64,000 bases of DNA from CAWJKP01 sp963843465 (GCA_963843465.1 CAWJKP010000002.1:248001-312000); one strand, 5' to 3'. Positions 1 through 8,090 are shown, numbered from the stretch's first letter. The notes: a model not told the origin generated them from the sequence alone. Numbers and translations are program-made.

Positions 1-1710
1 CCCACGCGGCTCGCCGCGGCCAAGAAAAAGGCCCTGGAGCTGGTCGACGCCATGCGTTCGGGCGACGTGGGCATGGTGGTCAGCTTCGCCGATACGGCCC
101 GGGTCGAGCAGATGTTCACCGACAACCGCGGTCAACTCCGCCGCAGCATCGAGGCGATCCAGCCCACCGTGCGGCGGACCTCGCTGGCCGAGGCCCTCAA
201 GGTCGCCGCGGGATTGGCCAACCCCGGCCAGGCCAACCACCTCTCGGAGGCCATGCCGGCGACGATGATGATTCTCAGCGACGGCAACTTCGACCAACCC
301 GCCGATTTCGCCCTCGGCCATCTTGCGCCGGTCTACCTGCCGATCGGCAAAAGCCAGGCGAAGAACGTGGCGATCGTAGCCTTCAGCGTCCGCCGGCAAG
401 AGACCAAGGCCGGCCAGTTGCAGCCCTTCGCACGGTTGGCCAACTTCGGCTCCGAGGAGGCGACGGTCTCGCTGGAACTACGGCTGGACGGCCAGTTGAT
501 CAACGCCGGCAAGGTGACCGTCTCCGCCCGCAGCGACTCACCGGCCAAGAGCGAAGCGGGCCGTGCGTCGGGCAAGGAAGGCGAGAGCGCGGGCGTGGAG
601 GAGTCGCCCGGCCGCCAGGCCGTAGTCTTCGACCCGGTCGACGCCGACGCCGGCGTCCTCAGCCTGAAGATCGCCACGCCGGACGACCTCGCTTTGGACA
701 ACGAGGCCTGGGCAGTCATCAACCCGCCGCGGCGGGCCAAGGTGCTGCTGGTCACGCCGGCGAACGAGCCGCTGGAGATCGCTTTGAACACCTCCACCGC
801 CCGGCAGCTCGCCGAGCTGACCGTCGAGTCGCCCGGCTTCCTCGACAAGGAGAGCTACCAGCAGCAAGCGGCCGTCGGCGGCTACGACCTGGTGATCTAC
901 GATCGCTGCCAGCCGAAAACCATGCCTCAGGCCAACACGCTGTTCCTCGGCTCAATGCCGCCGCTTCGGAGCTGGAAGGCGCGGCCGAAAGTTCAACAGC
1001 CGCAGATCATCAACGTCGATCCGACCCACCCCTTGACACGTTGGCTCAGCCTGGGCGACGTGCTCGTGGCCGAGGCGACGCCGCTGGTAACCCCGCCCGG
1101 CGGGACCGTGCTCATCGACAGCCACCTCGGGCCGCTGTTTGCCGTGGCCCCGCGGGAAGCCTTCGAGGACGCGGTGCTGGGCTTCGTGCTGGTGGACGAG
1201 GCGGTGGGAATGGACGGACAGCGGAAATCGTTCATCGGCTCCAATTGGCCGATCCGCCCCAGTTTCCCCGTCTTTTCGCTGAATATCCTCCAGTACCTCG
1301 GTGGCGGGCAGACCTTGCTCCAAGGCGACAGCCTGCTGCCGGGACAGGTCGTGAATCTGGAGAGTCCCTTCCCGGACAAGCCGATCCAGGTCCGCTCGCC
1401 CAGTGGGCGCGTGGTCGAGCTTACCCGGGCAAAGCAGGGGCGGTTCAGCTTCGCCGAGACCGACGAGCTGGGCGTCTACGAGGTCCGCTCGGGCGGCAAG
1501 ACCTTCCAGCGGTTCGCGGTCAACCTGTTCAGCATCGCGGAGAGCGACTTGCGTCCTCGCGGCGAGTTGAACCTCGGCCATCAGGAAGTCGCAGCGCATC
1601 CGTCCGGTGGCCGGATCGGCCGCCGTGAGACCTGGAAGTGGCTGCTGTTGGCCGGGCTGGGCGTGTTGTGCCTGGAGTGGTACATCTTCCACCGCAGGGT
1701 CTATGTGTGA
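1..1710 (+). CDS. BatA-like VWA-domain membrane protein, C-terminal part (5' end outside window)
   Basis: The frame is open from base 1, so the start lies upstream; 569 residues are visible. The first ~100 residues look like the second half of a von Willebrand A domain: a helix ending in SGDVGMVVSFAD, then TSLAEALKVA and the strand MMILSDGNFD. A long beta-rich region follows, with a charged Ser/Glu-rich linker around residues 175-205, and the protein ends in one membrane helix (WKWLLLAGLGVLCLEWYIF) and a short basic tail. This is the layout of planctomycete BatA/aerotolerance-type proteins, thought to act at the membrane with MoxR ATPases and DUF58 proteins. A complete relative is encoded at 61658-63937 on the other strand. 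The family call is good; the substrate is unknown. Confidence 0.8.
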   Translation, partial: PTRLAAAKKKALELVDAMRSGDVGMVVSFADTARVEQMFTDNRGQLRRSIEAIQPTVRRTSLAEALKVAAGLANPGQANHLSEAMPATMMILSDGNFDQPADFALGHLAPVYLPIGKSQAKNVAIVAFSVRRQETKAGQLQPFARLANFGSEEATVSLELRLDGQLINAGKVTVSARSDSPAKSEAGRASGKEGESAGVEESPGRQAVVFDPVDADAGVLSLKIATPDDLALDNEAWAVINPPRRAKVLLVTPANEPLEIALNTSTARQLAELTVESPGFLDKESYQQQAAVGGYDLVIYDRCQPKTMPQANTLFLGSMPPLRSWKARPKVQQPQIINVDPTHPLTRWLSLGDVLVAEATPLVTPPGGTVLIDSHLGPLFAVAPREAFEDAVLGFVLVDEAVGMDGQRKSFIGSNWPIRPSFPVFSLNILQYLGGGQTLLQGDSLLPGQVVNLESPFPDKPIQVRSPSGRVVELTRAKQGRFSFAETDELGVYEVRSGGKTFQRFAVNLFSIAESDLRPRGELNLGHQEVAAHPSGGRIGRRETWKWLLLAGLGVLCLEWYIFHRRVYV

Positions 1711-1744
1711 CGCCGGCACAAGATATGTCTCGGGCCACGTTATA

Positions 1745-1822
1745 GTAGCAGGCACACTCCGTGTGCCGTCCGCCTTGTCGGCTGTCCGCTTGAGCGGACG
1801 GCACACGGAGTGTGCCTGCTAC
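1745..1822. repeat. Family A palindrome, copy 1 (29-bp perfect arms)
   Basis: Inverted repeat with arms 1745-1773 and 1794-1822, all 29 positions complementary, around a 20-nt loop. The arm begins GTAGCAGGCACACTCCGTGT. Copies lie at 12833-12910 and 55342-55416, and a single arm at 58185-58213. After the right arm both this copy and the 12.8-kb copy continue with AGGCTGTGAACGGTTACG. The 78-nt element has no stop in the frame reading VAGTLRVPSA...GRHTECACY. Confidence 0.9.
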
Positions 1823-1870
1823 TTTCAAGGCTGTGAACGGTTACGTCTTGGGATTGTCGGCCAACCCCGC

Positions 1871-1876
1871 TACAAT
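1871..1876 (+). promoter_or_regulatory. Putative -10 element (TACAAT) six bases before the methyltransferase ATG
   Basis: TACAAT is followed by GCAAGC and then the ATG at 1883. Transcription from such a box would start at or next to the start codon, giving a leaderless mRNA. No clear -35 box is seen. Four other genes here show the same geometry. Confidence 0.4.
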
Positions 1877-1882
1877 GCAAGC

Positions 1883-2794
1883 ATGAACGAGCAGGTGAAG
1901 ATCGGCCGGGCTTGCATCATCCATGCCGATTGTTTCGCATGGCTTGCCGGGCAAGCCGCCGACACGCTCCATGCCGTGGTGACCGACCCGCCTTATGGGG
2001 TCAAGGAATACGATGCTGACCAGTTGGAGAAGCGGGCCAACGGCAAGGGCGGCATTTGGCGCATCCCGCCGTCCTTCGACGGGCATACTCGCGCCCCGCT
2101 TCCCCGGTTCACGGCCCTAAACGGCAAGGAACGTGCCCGCCTGCGTCAGTTCTTCTTGGAGTGGGGCCAGCTTGTCTGCCGCGCGCTTCGGCCCGGTGGT
2201 CATGTCTTCATCGCAACTAACGCTTTCATTTGCCAACTGCTCTATGACGCGCTGGTTGACGGCGGGCTGGAATTTCGGGGTGAGATTATCCGTCTTGTCC
2301 GCACTCTGCGCGGCGGCGACCGGCCAAAGAACGCCGAAGAGGAGTTTCCCGGGGTATCGTCGATGCCAAAGGGTTGCTACGAACCGTGGGGCCTCTTCCG
2401 CAAGCCGATGGGGGACTTGAAAGTCTCCGATTGCCTACGCAAGTATCAGACGGGCGGATTGCACCGCTACCCGGATGGCCCCTTTGAGGATGTGATACCC
2501 AGCGAACGGACACCCCAAAGGGAACGCGAGATTGCGGACCACCCCAGCATAAAACCGCAGTCTTTTCTGCGCCGTATCGTCTACGCCTCGCTGCCCTTGG
2601 GCGAGGGCGTGATTGCCGATCCGTTCATGGGGTCGGGGTCAACCATCGCCGCCTGTGAGGCAATCAGTGTCGAAAGCATCGGCATTGAACGTCACCGCGA
2701 ATACTTCGATCTTGCCAGGGCAGCAATCCCCCGGCTGAAAACCCTGGAAACCGATGCCGATGAATTGGTAGGGGCCGGCTTGCGGCTATTCTGA
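1883..2794 (+). CDS. Site-specific DNA methyltransferase, beta class (N6-adenine or N4-cytosine)
   Basis: A 303-residue enzyme that would transfer a methyl group from S-adenosylmethionine to an amino base in DNA. The catalytic motif IV DPPYG lies near residue 35, while the SAM-binding motif I DPFMGSGST comes near the C-terminus (about 250); this motif order defines the beta class. Between them is a plausible target-recognition region. The ATG at 1883 is chosen because MNEQVKIGRACIIHADC is the usual beginning of such enzymes. The frame stays open further upstream only because palindrome copy 1 lacks stops. No intact endonuclease gene is adjacent, so it is an orphan or the remnant of a restriction system; a coding scrap overlaps its 3' end on the other strand. 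The recognition sequence cannot be deduced. Confidence 0.85.
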   Translation: MNEQVKIGRACIIHADCFAWLAGQAADTLHAVVTDPPYGVKEYDADQLEKRANGKGGIWRIPPSFDGHTRAPLPRFTALNGKERARLRQFFLEWGQLVCRALRPGGHVFIATNAFICQLLYDALVDGGLEFRGEIIRLVRTLRGGDRPKNAEEEFPGVSSMPKGCYEPWGLFRKPMGDLKVSDCLRKYQTGGLHRYPDGPFEDVIPSERTPQREREIADHPSIKPQSFLRRIVYASLPLGEGVIADPFMGSGSTIAACEAISVESIGIERHREYFDLARAAIPRLKTLETDADELVGAGLRLF

Positions 2795-2875
2795 CCGATA
2801 AAGCCAGTTGGCTTCCATCTTCTCAAAGCCCGTGCGCGTCACGCTTGCGGTAATCGCTGGCAACTCATCCTCTTG
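2786..2875 (-). pseudogene. C-terminal scrap of a lost gene, convergent with the methyltransferase
   Basis: Directly after the stop of the SDR gene, the minus strand reads 29 protein-like residues (including ITASVTRTGFEKMEANWLY) before a TAG at 2788-2786, which overlaps the last bases of the methyltransferase gene. No start codon with space for a gene precedes it. It may be the tail of a companion restriction endonuclease whose body was deleted. This rests on protein-like composition and position only. Confidence 0.25.
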
Positions 2876-3895
2876 CTACAGCCATCCTTGTTCGCGGTAC
2901 CAGGCGACTGTCTGCCGCAATCGTTCTTCTAGCGGCAGCGGGGAGCGGAAGTCCAGGTCGTCGATCATCGTTTGGCAAGAGCAGGCCCAGGAGCCGGCCG
3001 TCGCTTCCCGGGCCTTGTCGATGCCCAGTTTCACCGGCCGCCGGCGGATCTGGCCGCGAAGCTCGTTGATGGCGGCGACCACCCAGACCATGGCCGTGGC
3101 CCAAGGCATGGCCAACGCCCTGATGCCCAGCGCCCGGGCGATCAGCCGGCCGAACTCAAAGTAGGTCGGATCTTCGCCGCACGCCGCAAAATAATAGCCG
3201 GGCTTCGCCGGCGAACCGCCCGCACACGCCTCGGCAGTCAGCCGCTTGCCCCGCTGCGCCGCGCGGATCAATACCTCGACCAGGTCGGCGACGTGCAGCA
3301 TCGAGTAGCGGTTGGGCAAGTATCCGGGAACAAAGTGGATCCGCGTGCGGGCAATAGCGAGGAAGATGGGGACGTTCTGCAAGTCGCCTTCCCCGAAGAC
3401 GATCCCCGGGCGGAGGATGGTGATCGGCAGCCGGCCGGCAAACTCTTCCGCCACCAACTCGCCCGCTCGCTTGCTGCAGCCGTAGTGCGACACGGGACAG
3501 ATCGGGTCGTCGTCGGTTCGCAGCCGGCCCCACGGGGCGGGTCCGGCAGCCGCCAGCGAGGAGACCAGGACCACGACCGGCGGCTGAGCCCGGGCCGCGG
3601 CCACTTCCAGCAGGTTGCGGACCCCTTGCTCGTTGACGCGGTAGTATTCCGCCGCCCGCAACGGATCGTGCGACCCGGCCAGGTGGTAGACCACCGAAGC
3701 CCCGGCCATCGGCTCCCGCAGACTCTCCCGGTCGGTCACGTCACCGTAGGCCAGCGGCGGTCTCACGTCGGCCAGCCGCACCAGCCGCGAGCTCCTCCGC
3801 ACCAGGCAGGTAACGGGACTGCCCCGCGACATAAGTTCCCGGGCCAGCGACGAGCCGATGAAACCGGCGGCGCCGGTGATCAGACTATACTCCAT
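2876..3895 (-). CDS. NAD-dependent epimerase/dehydratase (extended SDR)
   Basis: A 339-residue Rossmann-fold oxidoreductase of the extended short-chain dehydrogenase family, which modifies nucleotide sugars or steroid-like and phenolic substrates. The nucleotide-binding motif GAAGFIGS starts at residue 8, YGDVTD matches the adenine-ring Asp region, and the catalytic pair is in YGCSK near residue 140, with a Ser upstream (LVSSLAA). LRPGIVFGEGD and SMLHVADLVEVLI are typical downstream motifs. The ATG at 3895 is preferred because it puts the glycine motif at the usual place; a TTG at 3910 would add five residues. It stands alone, divergent from the endonuclease V gene. The substrate is not predictable. 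Confidence 0.85.
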   Translation of the reverse strand: MEYSLITGAAGFIGSSLARELMSRGSPVTCLVRRSSRLVRLADVRPPLAYGDVTDRESLREPMAGASVVYHLAGSHDPLRAAEYYRVNEQGVRNLLEVAAARAQPPVVVLVSSLAAAGPAPWGRLRTDDDPICPVSHYGCSKRAGELVAEEFAGRLPITILRPGIVFGEGDLQNVPIFLAIARTRIHFVPGYLPNRYSMLHVADLVEVLIRAAQRGKRLTAEACAGGSPAKPGYYFAACGEDPTYFEFGRLIARALGIRALAMPWATAMVWVVAAINELRGQIRRRPVKLGIDKAREATAGSWACSCQTMIDDLDFRSPLPLEERLRQTVAWYREQGWL

Positions 3896-4028
3896 GATGC
3901 GATCAGCCAAAGACTACGGACGACGAACCGTAAGAGAGTATGATTCTATATTGCCAGAGACCGTAGGCAAGTCAGCCACGGATGAAACACTGATTAGACA
4001 CGGAATAGTAAGCTGGGCAAGTTTCGCC

Positions 4029-5070
4029 ATGTCATCCTCTCGCCAGCAACCCCGGTTGGACTTTGAGATCCCAGACCTGCCGGGAGAACTGCGGGCGCTG
4101 TTGGCCCAGATTCCGGCGGGCCGCGTGACGACCTACGGCGCCCTGGCGGAAGCCTTGGGCAATCGCATTGCCGCCCGCTGGGTCGCCATGTTCCTCCAAC
4201 AGCACCGGAGCGATTCCGAGATTCCCTGGCATCGCGTGCTCCGCGCCAGCGGCGAATTGGGACCTGAGTGCCGCGGGCGCCTGCCTGGCAGCAGCGGCGC
4301 GCTGCGACTTCGAGGAGAAGGCCCGGCGGCTGCGTGCGGAAGGGATCGAGATCCAACAGGCCGCTGTCGATCCGGCCCGTTTCGGCTTCGATGCCTTTGT
4401 CGGCGGGCGTCCCCTGGAGCGGCTTCGCCACGTACAAGAGGAGTTGGCTCGTAAGGTGTCGCTCGGCGGTCCGCGGCGGTCGCCCCGGCTGATCGGCGGC
4501 GTCGATGTCTCGTACCCCGAGAGCAACGTGGGAGTGGCCGCCTATGCGCTGGTCGAGATGCCCGGCGGCGAACTGGTCTGGTCGACCACCGTTGGTCAGC
4601 CGGTGACCTTTCCCTACATTACCAGCTACTTGACCTTCCGCGAGCTGCCGATCCTGTTGGCCGTGTTGGAAAAGGCGAGGGCCGAGGGCAAGCTGGCCGA
4701 GGTGCTGCTGGTGGACGGCAGCGGCATTCTGCACCCGCGGCACGCGGGCCTTGCCAGCCATTTCGGCGTGGTGGCCGGCGTGCCGACGATCGGAGTGACC
4801 AAGAAGCTGCTTTGGGGCCAGGTGGAGCTTGCCGGCATGGAGCCCCGCCGGCCTCGCCCGGTGTTGGACGGCAGGCGTGTGATCGGCGCGGCGATCCGGC
4901 CCACCGACGGCAGCCGGCGACCGATCTTCGTCTCGCCGGGTCATCAGGTCAGCGTGGCTTTTGCCCGGAACGTGGTTGCCCGACTGCTGCTGGGCCGGCG
5001 GCTTCCCGAGCCTCTCTACTGGGCCGACCGCCTGAGCCGTGCCGCGGGCAGAGGCTCGGCCAAACCGTAG
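4029..5070 (+). CDS. nfi: Alkyltransferase-like domain fused to endonuclease V, split by a frameshift
   Basis: The first part (from ATG 4029) is the DNA-binding half of an O6-alkylguanine alkyltransferase-like protein: IPAGRVTTYGALAEALG and IPWHRVLRASGELG. The motif PWHRV lacks the PCHRV cysteine that accepts alkyl groups, so this is an ATL-type binding domain. From about 4310 the next frame carries the end of that domain (KARRLRAEGIEI) and a full endonuclease V: GGVDVSYPESNVGVAAYAL with the first catalytic Asp, VLLVDGSGILHPRHAGLASH, and IGVTKK. EndoV cuts DNA next to deaminated bases (inosine). The frame changes between about 4265 and 4315. An AGT-EndoV fusion is known from Ferroplasma, so the join is biologically sensible and the frame change is more likely an indel than two genes. 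Confidence 0.75.
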
Positions 5071-5089
5071 CAGCCGCTTTCCCGAAGCC

Positions 5090-5133
5090 GTAGGGTGGGA
5101 CAAGGCCGCCTTGGCGGCCGCCGGCCCACCAGC
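5090..5133. repeat. Family G palindrome unit
   Basis: Starts GTAGGGTGGGACAAG and continues into GGCCGCCTTGGCGGCC and GCCGGCCCACC. The same unit is found at 5579-5669, 7896-7937, 32979-33078, 44164-44262 and 57822-57866, some as head-to-head pairs. It follows the EndoV stop by about 20 bases. Confidence 0.8.
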
Positions 5134-5219
5134 AGTGGCCAGTGGCGAGTGGTCAGTGGTCAGAACTGGCAGCGTCCTCCATCTCCAGCCACTGACCACC
5201 GACCGCTAACCACTCTCCC
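5133..5219. repeat. Inverted CAGTGGTCAGTGGTC-type repeat
   Basis: The left arm is a string of CAGTGGCCAGTGG/GGTCAGTGGTCAG units and the right arm its approximate complement (CCACTGACCACCGACC). A similar run occurs at 45115-45180 and a CACTCGCC variant at 29375-29450. Confidence 0.65.
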
Positions 5220-5270
5220 TGTATTGCTTTACGGGCATGAGGAGAGATATGATACGAGCCGAGGGGTTGT

Positions 5271-5558
5271 ATGATCCACCGCATCGCATTCCGTATTTCC
5301 ATCGCGTTGTTCTTGATTTCCGTCGTTGGAGGATTGGTCGGTTTGATCGAATCTGCGACCGTTGTCCGCGGGTTGGACAAGTTCGGAATATTCATTCAGA
5401 CGCTGACCGGTTGTGGCGTGGGCTTCTCCGGTAGCTTTCTCGCGGCAGTGATTGCTGCCTGGAGGATCAAGGCTGCCTGGTGGCTTATCGCGGCCAACAT
5501 CCCTTTCCTGGTATTACTGGTCGTGTGGTTGTTCTTCCATTGGGACTTGGCCGGCTAA
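5271..5558 (+). CDS. Small membrane protein of unknown function
   Basis: 95 residues, with three hydrophobic stretches of membrane-helix length: residues about 7-27 (IALFLISVVGGLVGLIES), 44-63 (GVGFSGSFLAAVIAAW) and 70-90 (WWLIAANIPFLVLLVVWLFF). A purine-rich GAGGGG stands 5-10 bases before the ATG. No family is recognised. It is placed between palindrome-filled gaps and shares no operon with its neighbours. Confidence 0.55.
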   Translation: MIHRIAFRISIALFLISVVGGLVGLIESATVVRGLDKFGIFIQTLTGCGVGFSGSFLAAVIAAWRIKAAWWLIAANIPFLVLLVVWLFFHWDLAG

Positions 5559-5578
5559 CCGCCGCATTCGGGTAATCG

Positions 5579-5669
5579 TAAGGTCGGACAAGGCCGCTGT
5601 GGCAGCCGGCGACACGCCTGGAGTAGAATGGTTGCGCCGGCGCTCGCTTACGCGAGCTTGCCCCACCCT
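5579..5669. repeat. Family G palindrome pair
   Basis: Two related units head to head: GGTCGGACAAGGCCGCTGTGG on the left and CGCTCGCTTACGCGAGCTTG-CCCCACCCTAC on the right. It fills most of the gap before the sugar isomerase gene and ends about 25 bases before its ATG. Confidence 0.7.
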
Positions 5670-5694
5670 ACTCGTTGTCAACGAATCGAGGAAG

Positions 5695-6546
5695 ATGATG
5701 ATCGAACTGGGCCTGCATACCGACAATTGGCGTCCCTTGAGCGGCAGCTTCCAGACGGCCTGCCAGACGGCCGTGAAGTACGGGTTGAAGCACATCGAGT
5801 TCGCCGCGATTCACGGGCAGTATTTCCTCCAGGCGATGGGCTACGAGCCGGGGATCTCGCTGCAGTCGAATCCCCGGGCCCTGCGCCGCTACTGCGAGCG
5901 GATGGGGCTGGTGGTCTCGCAGATCGACGGCTCCTACCCGCTGATGGGCCCCGACGGCTCGGCCTTCGGCGTGCAGTACGTCCAGCAGTCGATCCGATTC
6001 GCCGCCGAGCTGGGCTGCCCGATGGTCGACACGGTCGACGGCGCGGCGCCGATCGAGGGACTGGGCAAGGAGGAAGTCTTCCGCATCACCTGCGACAACT
6101 ACCGCCAGTGTCTCTCCTGGGCGGAGGACTACGGCGTGATTATCAACGTCGAGCCGCACGGCCCCTACACGACCGACGGCGACTTCATGGAGCGGCTCTT
6201 CCACCACTTCGAGTCCGAGCACCTGCGGATGAACTTCGACACCGGCAACACGTTCATCTCCGGCCTGGACCCCCTGGATTATCTGCGGCGCTTCCGCAAG
6301 TACCTCTCGCACGCGCACATCAAGGACGTCAGCGCCGGCCTGGCCGCGGCCGTGCGGGGCGAGGAGACGGGCATCGCCTGCAGCGAGGTGCCCGTCGGCG
6401 GCGGGGTCAACGCCGGCAACATCGAGAAGTGCCTCCGCCACCTCCAGCAGACGGCCTGGGACGGCGTGGTGTCGATCGAGTGCTATGGCTCGGACGAGAA
6501 TATCCGCCGAAGCGCTGAGTTCCTCCGCGGCGTCCTGGCGTCGTAA
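5695..6546 (+). CDS. Sugar phosphate isomerase/epimerase (xylose-isomerase-like TIM barrel)
   Basis: A 283-residue protein of the AP-endonuclease-2/xylose-isomerase-like barrel family, expected to interconvert keto- and aldo-sugars or related polyols using a divalent metal. Supporting motifs are IEFAAIHGQ near the N-terminus, the metal-ligand Glu in INVEPHGPY, MNFDTGNTF, and SHAHIKDV, followed by GVVSIECYGSDENI with the last Glu. Length and motif order fit the family. The start is the first of two ATGs (5695, 5698), preceded by the GAGGAAG ribosome-binding sequence. The gene stands alone, followed by an AT-only palindrome. The true substrate cannot be told. Confidence 0.8.
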   Translation: MMIELGLHTDNWRPLSGSFQTACQTAVKYGLKHIEFAAIHGQYFLQAMGYEPGISLQSNPRALRRYCERMGLVVSQIDGSYPLMGPDGSAFGVQYVQQSIRFAAELGCPMVDTVDGAAPIEGLGKEEVFRITCDNYRQCLSWAEDYGVIINVEPHGPYTTDGDFMERLFHHFESEHLRMNFDTGNTFISGLDPLDYLRRFRKYLSHAHIKDVSAGLAAAVRGEETGIACSEVPVGGGVNAGNIEKCLRHLQQTAWDGVVSIECYGSDENIRRSAEFLRGVLAS

Positions 6547-6567
6547 GCCTGTCCACCAGGCCACTCG

Positions 6568-6590
6568 CGAAAAAAAAATTATTTTTTTCG
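6568..6590. terminator. AT-only palindrome, possible terminator of the isomerase gene
   Basis: CGAAAAAAA and TTTTTTTCG form a palindrome of almost pure A/T 22 bases after the isomerase stop, a striking island in GC-rich DNA. On either strand it ends in a T run. The stem is weak, so a terminator role is only plausible. Confidence 0.35.
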
Positions 6591-7605
6591 GATTCCGCCC
6601 TGCGCGGTCCGGCACCCTTGGCAGGCGCGGCGCAGCAGCGAATGTCAGCGCGATCATTTCACGCTCGCCATGCCTCCTCGAACGTTGTGCGCGTGCTCGC
6701 TATCGATCTTCTCAAGGCCACGGATGTGACGCTAGCCGGGGCGCGAGGAAACGGCCGCCGGCCGATCCTTGCCGAGGCATTTCCGGCAACTCTCCGCATC
6801 TACGTTTCATGACATTGACGGTAGCGGCGATCGCCGCCCGCAGCGCGCTTGGCGCTCTGCCGGTTCACGTGAATTGGAACAGGGGACGCTCGGACGAGCA
6901 GACGGCGGAGGGGATGCCGGCGCCTCTTATCTGTTGGCGCAAGTGCCTGTACAGCAAGATGTTAGCAATTCCAGCAGTAGAGAACAAACACCGCTACTCG
7001 CGGTCGTTCGAGCGTCTCACGAAACGATCGCCGACTTCCATTTTCGACGCAACCGAGACGCCATGCGCGGCGCGACGTGCGCCGCGCGGTGCGCTTACAG
7101 CAGCGTGAGTAAAGAGATCAAGGAGTCGCCGTCGATCGCGTAGCGATGCGCAGCGCGTGGGTGATCGATCGCGCGGTTTTCCGTCATCGATCGACGATCC
7201 GAGATGTCGCGGTTATGCCTGTCAAGCGGTAGTGACGAAGCGCACAAGATGACGGTGCGCAAAGCGCCACGAGGCGTGCGGATCGATCGGCTCGCGTGCG
7301 CGATGGCGCGCCGAAGATGGTGCATAAGGCGTCAATTGCACTTGCAAGATTTTGAAAAGACGTTACCATAATTCAGCATGGAGTCGTTGAGAGTGCGAGC
7401 TCTCGATGCTCCCTGGGTTCCTTGCGAAGGAAGGAACCCCGAGCGTCGATGTGACTCCTGCCGCGTGCCGGCGCGTCTTTGTCGCCGGCGGCAGGATGCG
7501 GACGGATGTCTGTTTTTGTTTCGAGGCGTTAGACCGGCTGTGCCGCGGCCCCAGCCTAAGGCCGGCGGTCGATCGCCGCAAAGGATCTCGTTAGGAGGAC
7601 GCAAG
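6591..7605. other. About 1 kb without a recognisable gene
   Basis: No frame here reads like a conserved protein. The DNA is CpG-rich and has many GATCGATC/CGATCG sites, especially 7130-7290. The last 230 bases would be the leader of the H1-like gene and hold a hairpin (GGGTTCCTT...AAGGAACCC, about 7412-7439). A weak promoter-like TTGCAA with TACCAT lies near 7342-7370. Could be an eroded gene or an untranslated RNA. Confidence 0.4.
7593..7598 (+). promoter_or_regulatory. Perfect Shine-Dalgarno AGGAGG that fixes a GTG start
   Basis: AGGAGG lies seven bases before the GTG at 7606. It decides for the short 39-residue product over the 115-residue reading that the open frame would allow from 7378. 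Confidence 0.7.
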
Positions 7606-7725
7606 GTGGCCAAGAAGAAGGCAGCGAAGAAGGCGACCAAGGTTGCCAAGAGGGCGCCGCGGAAGAAGAGCGCCAAGAGGGCAACGAAGAAAGTGGCCAA
7701 GCGGAAGGGCGCCCGTCGCAAGTAG
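7606..7725 (+). CDS. Tiny histone-H1-like lysine/arginine-rich protein
   Basis: 39 residues from GTG 7606 to TAG, beginning MAKKKAAKKATKVAKR and ending KRKGARRK. It has 15 Lys and 6 Arg, many Ala, and no acidic or aromatic residue. This AKKA/AKRA pattern is that of the tail of eukaryotic linker histone H1 and of bacterial H1-like proteins (chlamydial Hc1, Bordetella BpH1). It would bind DNA or RNA without sequence preference and could help condense the nucleoid. The ideal ribosome-binding site and the abrupt change of composition at the GTG support expression. It stands alone, with a long leader. Function by composition only. Confidence 0.65.
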   Translation: MAKKKAAKKATKVAKRAPRKKSAKRATKKVAKRKGARRK

Positions 7726-7895
7726 GGCGGCGCAAGGCCGCGGTGGCCTAGGCGAAGCAGGTCGTCCGGCAGGCGGCCGAAAGGCCAGCCTGCCGAGAAG
7801 GCTGACGACCGCGAAGATTCGCCCTGCAACGACGAGAAAGGGACGCCCGGCTCAGCTCCGGGCGTTTCTGTCTCAGGTCTTCGTCGCGAGAGACA

Positions 7896-7937
7896 AGTAG
7901 GGTGGGACAAGCTCGCGTAAGCGAGCGCCGGCCCACC
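7896..7937. repeat. Family G palindrome unit
   Basis: GTAGGGTGGGACAAGCTCG followed by CGTAAGCGAGCGCCGGCCCACC; the inner part CTCGCGTAAGCGAG is itself a hairpin. Confidence 0.8.
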
Positions 7938-7963
7938 GGTTCTGCTCCTTTGGCAAGGAGGCA

Positions 7964-8090
7964 GAGTATACTGCCTCTTCTCTGTTCCGCGACTACTTGG
8001 GGGGAGGGGTTTTGTGCCTGGCGTCGATTACAGTACGCTGGAGACGTTGCCCAGCCGTAAAGCAAGGAACGGAGAAGAGGAACTATACTC
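7964..8090. repeat. Family K inverted repeat, wide-loop copy
   Basis: Arms 7964-7988 and 8066-8090 pair at 22 of 25 positions around a 77-nt loop. The core CCTCTTCTCTGTTCC matches the tighter copy at 22854-22912, so this is a dispersed family. Confidence 0.75.

Noticed and set aside
1607..1882. A longer N-terminus of the methyltransferase
   Set aside because: It consists of the preceding VWA gene's 3' end and the family A palindrome read through; the methyltransferase fold starts at 1883.
3858..4454. A 198-residue protein starting before the ATL domain
   Set aside because: The residues before 4029 and after about 4315 do not resemble any protein; only the middle is the ATL domain.
7378..7725. 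A 115-residue version of the H1-like protein
   Set aside because: The first 76 residues are leader sequence without family features, and AGGAGG lies just before the internal GTG at 7606.
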